Under the pieces are notes generated by a model, which was not told the DNA's origin, made no database searches, and was given only the letters and a program-made list of their open reading frames with translations. The translations under genes were made by a program, and so were the position numbers. A stretch of 64,000 nt of DNA from Amycolatopsis roodepoortensis (GTDB lineage: Bacteria > Actinomycetota > Actinomycetes > Mycobacteriales > Pseudonocardiaceae), in assembly GCF_014873915.1 (NCBI RefSeq), contig NZ_JADBEJ010000004.1, positions 930,001 through 994,000 on the forward strand, in the 5' to 3' direction. The stretch's first letter is position 1, and the number at the start of each line of letters is the position of its first letter. Positions 57,873 through 64,000 of this stretch are shown here, piece by piece.

Positions 57873-59483
57873 TCATCGCCGGTTCTTCGGTGGCTCCTTC
57901 GCGCCAACGATGACGTCTCTGTCGAGGAACTCCTTGATCAGGTGCTTCAGCTCCGGGCCTTCGATCAGCCGAAGACGCTCGTTTCGATGCGCGAAATCGT
58001 GACCTGCCTTGCCGAAGTAGGAGGTGGTGACCAGGATGCCGGTGCCAGCCTTCTTGTCCTCCATCGTGCCCCAGAGCGCTCGTACCGCTTCGACAGGAAC
58101 GCTCTTGAAGTAGCGCTTGGCCTGAATGACTGCGAGCCCACCCATGACCGGATCTGGGTTGACGGCGATTGCATCGAGGCCGTCGTCCCGGGACGCCTGG
58201 GTCACCCACGACTTCATGCCCATTGCTTCGAACAGCTCACGAACCAGGTGCTCGAACTCGTTCGGCGTCTGCTCCACCAAGACCGTCCGGGAGTCCAACC
58301 CGGCGGCGACGGAGTGAGCATCGACGAGGCGGAATCGCGTCAGGTCAGGGTCGAAGATCGGCTTGATGGGTTCGACGTCGTACGGGTGCGGCGACATAAG
58401 AGCGTTGAGGTGTCGCAAACAGTCCCGCGGTTCAAGCTTGTCCAGCACGAGCTCGTCAAACTTGTCCCTAGTCGCCGACACGGTGAGCAGGCAAGGTCGA
58501 ATAGCCTTACCCGTCGCCCGGTCAGTGGTCGAAAGGTGGCAGTTCACCGTAACTTCGCTGACTTGCTGCGCCGACGTGGCAGTGAATGTGTCTCGCAGTG
58601 CGAGCAACGCGAGCTGGGCGATCAGATCGGCGTACCGCTGCCGGACCTCGGCGGGCTTTCGCGGCGTCGACTCGATCACGTCTCGGACCTTGACGTATCG
58701 GAACGCGACTTCAGTTGGTATGACGTCCGTATTCGGCATTTCGCGGACGATCAAGACCTGCCGACTGTCCTTCCGGTAGCCGACCTCCACTTCGCGGGGA
58801 ACTCCATCTGGCAGAGGTGCCGCCTCCAGTGCGAGTCGAAGGCACCGTTCGACGGTCTCCCGGTCGCCTTGGCGGAACGCCTGCCGTAGCGCATCGATCT
58901 CCACGTTGTGCTGATCGACATGTCGCTTCCGCTCGCCCTCGCGCTGGGCGTGTTGCTGACGGAGTTGCTCCAGCTGGGCAGCACGATGTGCTTCCCGCTG
59001 CAGGTGAGCAGCTTGCTCCTGTTCAAACCGCAATCGAGCTTGCTGGACAGCTTGGTTGTAGCGTGCATCGCCGCCGAAGACTCGCGACAAAAAGCCAGGC
59101 TCGGGTGGAGCGAAACTTTCCCATCGCGGCGGTTGCTCAGCATTGGCCAGGTTTCCAGGTGACCAAGCACTGGCCGCGAAGTCGAGACGCATCATGCGAA
59201 AATCGAGCGGCGCTTGCCGTTTCAGACCTGTGATCAAGACAGTTGCAAGCGTTTCAGCGCGGGCGGCGGTCGCATTTGCAAGTTCATCGGCGTCCGCAGT
59301 TCGCTCAGCCAAATACTGAACTTTGCGATCGCGCTCGGCCAGGGCATCAGCACGTTTGGCCTCCCGCTCCTGACGCTCAGCTTCCCGCCTTTGTTGCGCG
59401 ATGAACCGTTCTTGGGCCTTCTGCGCTTGCAAAGCCTCTCGGCGCTGGCGCTCGCGTCGTTGCTGTCCCTTGCTCTGCGCCAT
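57873..59483 (-). CDS. Mrr-type restriction endonuclease with long coiled-coil N-terminus
   Basis: This 536-residue protein has a Lys/Arg/Gln-rich coiled-coil start (residues 1-75), a second coiled coil (about 165-225) and a central region of unknown fold. The C-terminal Mrr_cat (PF04471-like) domain, about residues 430-520, keeps the PD-(D/E)xK-like residues: Asp in RDDGLDAIAV and the QAKRY strand (Q-x-K form). Such domains occur in type IV restriction and other defence proteins. No methylase or helicase accompanies it in the insert. It is convergent with the lipoprotein gene. A solitary nuclease effector or methyl-directed restriction is possible. Confidence 0.82.
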   Translation of the reverse strand: MAQSKGQQRRERQRREALQAQKAQERFIAQQRREAERQEREAKRADALAERDRKVQYLAERTADADELANATAARAETLATVLITGLKRQAPLDFRMMRLDFAASAWSPGNLANAEQPPRWESFAPPEPGFLSRVFGGDARYNQAVQQARLRFEQEQAAHLQREAHRAAQLEQLRQQHAQREGERKRHVDQHNVEIDALRQAFRQGDRETVERCLRLALEAAPLPDGVPREVEVGYRKDSRQVLIVREMPNTDVIPTEVAFRYVKVRDVIESTPRKPAEVRQRYADLIAQLALLALRDTFTATSAQQVSEVTVNCHLSTTDRATGKAIRPCLLTVSATRDKFDELVLDKLEPRDCLRHLNALMSPHPYDVEPIKPIFDPDLTRFRLVDAHSVAAGLDSRTVLVEQTPNEFEHLVRELFEAMGMKSWVTQASRDDGLDAIAVNPDPVMGGLAVIQAKRYFKSVPVEAVRALWGTMEDKKAGTGILVTTSYFGKAGHDFAHRNERLRLIEGPELKHLIKEFLDRDVIVGAKEPPKNRR

Positions 59484-59657
59484 TGCTCAGTCCGCCTCCA
59501 CCTCGTAGGCCGCCACAGTCGGTGCGGTGGTTCGAGAGCGGTACCGGCCCCCTACCCCAGGTCGACTTTAGGTGGCCTCCTGTGGCCCTTCACCACGATC
59601 ACTCGTACGTCGCAGACCTGTTAGCCCAACCGCGCCAACCCGCGGGAGGACGTAACT

Positions 59658-59930
59658 ATGAGTGCTTGCCATGCTCGGGGAGTCGTCTTAGTTCAACAAG
59701 GCCCGTTCATCGGCCGCACATGGAGGTGTGCAGACCCACGACGGCGGCCAGCACGGCACACACGGGACGTTTGGCTGATCAGCAGCTTGGAGCGCGCGTT
59801 CGAGGTCGGCACTGATGCCGTCGGCAACAGCACCGCGAACCGCGTCGAGATCGTTGACCGAGACCGGGTGTACGGAGCCGGAAGTAGAGCCGATACCTCC
59901 TGGAGTTCAGCATCGGCCGTATCAATTTGA
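59658..59930 (+). CDS. Possible small ORF, uncertain
   Basis: ATG 59658 has GGGAGG eight bases upstream, and the 90-residue frame runs to TGA 59930. The N-terminal half is Arg-rich and low in typical codon bias. The second half (SLERAFEVGTDAVGN, then VEIVDRDRVYGAG) looks more protein-like. No homologue is recognised. It could be a remnant or a false ORF. Confidence 0.3.
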   Translation: MSACHARGVVLVQQGPFIGRTWRCADPRRRPARHTRDVWLISSLERAFEVGTDAVGNSTANRVEIVDRDRVYGAGSRADTSWSSASAVSI

Positions 59931-59977
59931 GTGTCTGGCTCGGAGATCGAGGTGGCCTGTTCAATACGCTTGGCGTC

Positions 59978-60006
59978 GTGCAGGAAGCCTCGCGGGCTTC
60001 CTGCAC
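59978..60006 (-). terminator. Hairpin terminator near the ychF 3' end
   Basis: A 12-bp perfect stem (59978-59989 with 59995-60006) and a 5-nt loop begin 22 bases past the ychF stop on the minus strand. It lies on the insert side of the repeat, so ychF now uses a terminator brought by, or created with, the insert. Confidence 0.7.
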
Positions 60007-60027
60007 GGTTACGCCTTCTTGGTGAGA

Positions 60028-61110
<1,083 letters not shown>

Positions 61111-61215
61111 GGGCCAGAAGTCTACGTGCCGCCCGCCGCCCCATCCGCCGAGGCCTTGATCGCCGTGTCGGATTTCCGCCAGCCGCGCCCCCGACCTGGT
61201 GGCACGATCGATGTC

Positions 61216-62673
61216 ATGACCGAGCAGACCTTGGCCGAACGGGCCGTGTGGCGCGACACCGAACGGTGTTACCGCGCCGTCGCCGCCCGTGATTCCCGGT
61301 TCGACGGCCAGTTCATCATGGCCGTCGCCACCACCGGGATCTACTGCCGTCCGTCCTGCCCCGCGTCGACGCCGAAGCAGCAGAACGTCCGCTTCTACCC
61401 GACGTCGGCGGCCGCGCAGGCGAACGGCTTCCGAGCCTGCCGCCGCTGCCTGCCCGACGCCGTGCCTGGCTCACCCGATTGGGATATCCGGGCCGACCTC
61501 GCCGCGCGGGCGATGCGGCTCATCTCGGACGGGACCGTCGAACGCGACGGCGTCCCGGGCCTCGCGCGGCGGCTCGGCTATTCCGAACGGCAGCTCGGCC
61601 GCGTCCTCACCGCGGAACTCGGCGCCGGACCGCTGGCGCTGGCGAGGGCTCATCGGGCGCACTCGGCGCGGCTGCTGATCGAGATGTCCGGGCTCCCGCT
61701 GACCGACGTCGCGTTCGCCGCGGGTTTCTCCAGCGTCCGCCAGTTCAACGAGACGATCCGGGAGGTCTTCGCGACGACGCCTTCGCAGCTTCGCGCCGCG
61801 AGCCTGCGCCGTCGCAGGGCCGAGGAGTTGCCGACCGGGACGCGGTTGAGCCTGCGGCTGCCGTTCCGCAAGCCGTTCGACGCGGCCGGCGTGCTGGACT
61901 TCCTGGCCGAGCAGGCCGTACCCGGCGTCGAGCACGTGACGCGCGACGATTCCGGAGTGACCGGATACGGGCGCACGCTGCGGCTCGCGCACGGCACCGG
62001 CGTCGTGTGGCTGACCGCGAAGGACGACCACGTCCGCTGCGACCTGCGGCTCGCCGACCTGCGCGACCTGAGCAGCGCGGTGGCCAGGGTGCGGCGGCTG
62101 CTCGACCTCGACGCCGACCCGGAGGCGGTCGCGCGGGTCCTCGGGGCCGACCCCGCCCTCGCGCCGCTGGTCGAGACGATCCCCGGGATCCGGGTGCCCG
62201 GCACTGTCGACGGCGACGAGTTCGTGCTGCGCGCGATGCTCTCCCCCGCCGAGGCGGCCGAGCTCGCCGAAGGACTCGGCGAGCGCCTGCCCAGCTGCGA
62301 CGAGGCGCTCGACGGGCTGACCACGCTGTTCCCGACGGCGGCCCAGGTCGCCGAACACGGCCCGGAACGGGTGGCCGCGGTGGCCCGCGCGCTGGCGGAC
62401 GGGGTGGCGGTCCACGTGGGCCGCGATCCCCTGGAGCTGCGGGCGGAGCTGCTGGATCTCCCCGGAATCGGGCCGGGGACCGCGGACTACGTCCTGATGC
62501 GCGTGCTGGGCGCGCCGGACGTCCTGCTGACCGGTGATCCGGCGCTGCGCCGGGGAGCGGCCGCGCTGGGAATCGCGGACGACGAAACGACGCTGGCCGA
62601 ACGCGGACGGGCCTGGCAGCCCTGGTCCTCGTACGCCGGCATGTACCTGTGGCGCGCCGAAAAGGGAGAATGA
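61216..62673 (+). CDS. Bifunctional Ada-type regulator and AlkA-like 3-methyladenine DNA glycosylase
   Basis: This 485-residue protein fuses an Ada methyl-phosphotriester domain (Zn Cys C44, C48, C75, C78), an AraC-type HTH (about residues 90-195, ending in the VAFAAGFSSVRQFNETIREVF region) and an AlkA-like HhH glycosylase (LPGIGPGTADYVLM, catalytic Asp in TGDPALRRG). It should sense methylation at C44, activate the adaptive response and excise alkylated bases. ATG 61216 is used; the longer open frame is in ychF DNA on the other strand. It overlaps ogt at its end, so the two repair genes are coupled. Confidence 0.93.
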   Translation: MTEQTLAERAVWRDTERCYRAVAARDSRFDGQFIMAVATTGIYCRPSCPASTPKQQNVRFYPTSAAAQANGFRACRRCLPDAVPGSPDWDIRADLAARAMRLISDGTVERDGVPGLARRLGYSERQLGRVLTAELGAGPLALARAHRAHSARLLIEMSGLPLTDVAFAAGFSSVRQFNETIREVFATTPSQLRAASLRRRRAEELPTGTRLSLRLPFRKPFDAAGVLDFLAEQAVPGVEHVTRDDSGVTGYGRTLRLAHGTGVVWLTAKDDHVRCDLRLADLRDLSSAVARVRRLLDLDADPEAVARVLGADPALAPLVETIPGIRVPGTVDGDEFVLRAMLSPAEAAELAEGLGERLPSCDEALDGLTTLFPTAAQVAEHGPERVAAVARALADGVAVHVGRDPLELRAELLDLPGIGPGTADYVLMRVLGAPDVLLTGDPALRRGAAALGIADDETTLAERGRAWQPWSSYAGMYLWRAEKGE

Positions 62674-63173
62674 TGAGCATCGCGTATTGGTCCACAATGG
62701 ACACCAGGATCGGCCCGTTCACCGCCGTCGTGGCGGGTGACGGTGCCGTGCTCGCCTCGGGCTGGACCGGTGACGTCGGCGAGCTGACGCCGCTGATCTC
62801 GCCGTCGCTGGCCCCTGGCGAAGTGAAGCAGCGACGCGACCTCGGCCCGGTGAGCACCGCGATCCGCCGCTACCACGACGGCGACCTGGACGCGGTCGCC
62901 GACGTCGAGGTGCGGCAGCGGTCCGGCGCTTTCCGGGAGCACGCTTGGGAAATCCTGCGGAAGGTGCCGGCGGGCGAGCCGGTGAGCTACGCGGAGTACG
63001 CGGCGCTGGCGGGGAATCCGGCGGCGGTGCGGGCGGCCGCGTCGGCGTGCGCGAAGAACGCGGCGGCGTTGTTCGTGCCGTGCCACCGGGTGGTGCGGAC
63101 CGGCGGCGGCGTGGGGAACTTCCGGTGGGGTGTCCCGGCGAAGCAGTGGCTGCTGACGCACGAAGCCGCCTGA
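62673..63173 (+). CDS. ogt: Methylated-DNA-protein cysteine methyltransferase
   Basis: This 166-residue suicide enzyme repairs O6-methylguanine. It has the PCHRV active site (C137), the helix-turn-helix segment before it (GEPVSYAEYAALAGNPAAVRAA) and the following KQWLLTHE. ATG 62673, which overlaps the ada-alkA stop (TGATG) and is preceded by AGGGAGA, is the likely start; ATG 62670 is an alternative. It is cotranscribed with ada-alkA. A long palindrome follows the stop. Confidence 0.92.
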   Translation: MSIAYWSTMDTRIGPFTAVVAGDGAVLASGWTGDVGELTPLISPSLAPGEVKQRRDLGPVSTAIRRYHDGDLDAVADVEVRQRSGAFREHAWEILRKVPAGEPVSYAEYAALAGNPAAVRAAASACAKNAAALFVPCHRVVRTGGGVGNFRWGVPAKQWLLTHEAA

Positions 63174-63177
63174 ACCG

Positions 63178-63225
63178 CCTCGTGAGTGGTAAGGACGGTT
63201 AGAACCGTCCTCACCACTCACGAGG
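63178..63225. terminator. Hairpin between ogt and the convergent sbcC
   Basis: Arms 63178-63200 and 63203-63225 pair over 23 positions with one mismatch and a 2-nt turn. It follows the ogt stop by two bases and precedes the sbcC stop (63233), serving both. Confidence 0.75.
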
Positions 63226-63232
63226 GAATCGG

Positions 63233-64000
63233 TCAGGCAGCGTGGATCTCCACCGAAGACCCCGTACGCGACTTCCGGATCCGCAACCGCGTCGGGATCC
63301 GCTGCCGCAGTTCCTCCACGTGCGACACCAGCCCGACCACGCGACCGCCGGCGCGAAGCTCGTCGAGGATGTTCATGACGATGTCGAGCGTTTCGGCGTC
63401 CAGCGTGCCGAAGCCCTCGTCGATGAACAGCGTGTCCAGCAGCGCTCCGCCGGTTTCGGCCGCGACGACGTCCGCGAGCCCCAGGGCCAGCGAGAGTGAC
63501 GCGAGGAAGGACTCGCCGCCGGAAAGCGTCTTCGCGGGCCGGATGGTGCCGGAGTAGTCGTCGAGCACGTCGAGGCCGAGCCCGCCACGGGTGCCCCGCG
63601 CCCCGGCCGCGTCGGAATGCACGAAGGAGTAGCGGCCCTGGCTCATCGTCCGCAGACGCGCGGTCGCCGCGACCGCGACCTCTTCAAGCCGCGCGGCGAG
63701 GACGTACGAGCGCAGCGACATCTTGCGCGCGTTCTGCCCACGACCGTTGACCACTTCGGCCAGCGCCTTCAGTTCGAGGTACCCCTCTTCGACCGGCGCC
63801 AGCTCCGTCATCAAGGACGTCATCCGCTCGGCCAGCGCGGTCAGGTCCGTGTGCCGTGTCTTCGCCGTCCGCAATGCCGCGAAGGCCTGCTCTGCCTCGG
63901 CTCGGGTCTCCTGCGCCGCGTCCGCCGAAGCGCCGACGTCGATTTCGTCCTCCGGCGAGATGCCGAACAACTCGGGCTGCGCGAGCTCCTCTTTGGCGGC
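63233..64000 (-). CDS. sbcC: SbcC-like AAA family ATPase, C-terminal part (5' partial)
   Basis: Only the C-terminal 255 residues or so are in the window; the frame stays open to base 64000. It contains part of the coiled coil, then the ABC-type signature TLSGGESFLASLSLALGLADVVA, Walker B LLDTLFIDEGFGTLD and the final SHVEELRQRIPTRLRIRK. These define the ATPase lobe of SbcC/Rad50, partner of the SbcD nuclease in DNA end processing. It converges on ogt across a hairpin. sbcD, normally upstream, would be to the right of the window. Confidence 0.88.
   Translation of the reverse strand, partial: AAKEELAQPELFGISPEDEIDVGASADAAQETRAEAEQAFAALRTAKTRHTDLTALAERMTSLMTELAPVEEGYLELKALAEVVNGRGQNARKMSLRSYVLAARLEEVAVAATARLRTMSQGRYSFVHSDAAGARGTRGGLGLDVLDDYSGTIRPAKTLSGGESFLASLSLALGLADVVAAETGGALLDTLFIDEGFGTLDAETLDIVMNILDELRAGGRVVGLVSHVEELRQRIPTRLRIRKSRTGSSVEIHAA

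Larger units (their letters stand above)
59484..60027. other. Region between the nuclease gene and ychF: low-confidence ORF plus terminator
   Basis: About 540 bp with no certain gene. It holds one ORF with a good SD (59658-59930) and a hairpin at 59978-60006 next to the ychF end. The sequence is less GC-rich than core lines and may contain decayed DNA such as remains of a recombination gene, but I cannot recognise any. Confidence 0.45.

Overview
The window is high-GC actinobacterial chromosome. Gene content and order point to the Pseudonocardiaceae, most likely an Amycolatopsis-like organism; this is inferred, not proven. The markers are mycothiol biosynthesis (mshB), a WhiB2-type regulator, DUF3499, an AfsR/SARP regulator, many GTG/TTG starts, and a manA / SIS / manB / DUF3499 / zincin / whiB2 order that parallels the Rv3255c-Rv3260c block of Mycobacterium tuberculosis. 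No rRNA, tRNA, CRISPR array or complete insertion sequence was seen.

Layout. 0-8 kb: the 3' part of a membrane hydrolase-like gene, a sortase-type surface protein, an amino-acid permease, a cation diffusion facilitator and a large AfsR-like regulator. 8-18 kb: the mannose block (manA, SIS protein, Trm112-like, manB), DUF3499, a zincin, a 1,090-residue GT2 membrane glycosyltransferase and whiB2. 18-21 kb: a site-2 protease, mshB and small membrane proteins. 21-29 kb: a peptide ABC transporter whose fused ATPase converges on the permeases and two binding proteins. 29-34 kb: typA, an iron-box-controlled 52-residue Cys protein, a YciI protein, trpS behind a Trp-Trp leader peptide and attenuator, and a Nudix hydrolase. 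34-39 kb: a two-component system divergent from a LolA-like protein plus ABC exporter. 39-43 kb: a thiBPQ-type importer. 43-48 kb: pterin dehydratase, HxlR, SDR, an MFS pump with TetR, and an M28 aminopeptidase. 48.9-54.8 kb: accessory genes (ankyrin, immunity-like proteins, an RHH/Doc toxin-antitoxin). 54.8-60.0 kb: a 5.2 kb insert flanked by a 28-bp exact repeat of the ychF 3' end, carrying a WXG-like protein, a DUF1023 hydrolase, a lipoprotein and an Mrr-type nuclease. 60-64 kb: ychF, an ada-alkA fusion, ogt and the 3' end of sbcC.

The most notable signals are the ychF-associated insert with duplicated attachment core, the ribosome-mediated attenuator ahead of trpS, the iron box ahead of an uncatalogued Cys-rich microprotein, and a family of long intergenic palindromes sharing a GTGAAGGCC(C/T)CCTT core. 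Several CDS starts were moved from the longest open frame to one with a Shine-Dalgarno sequence; the reasons are given per gene. All family assignments are read from motifs without database searches.
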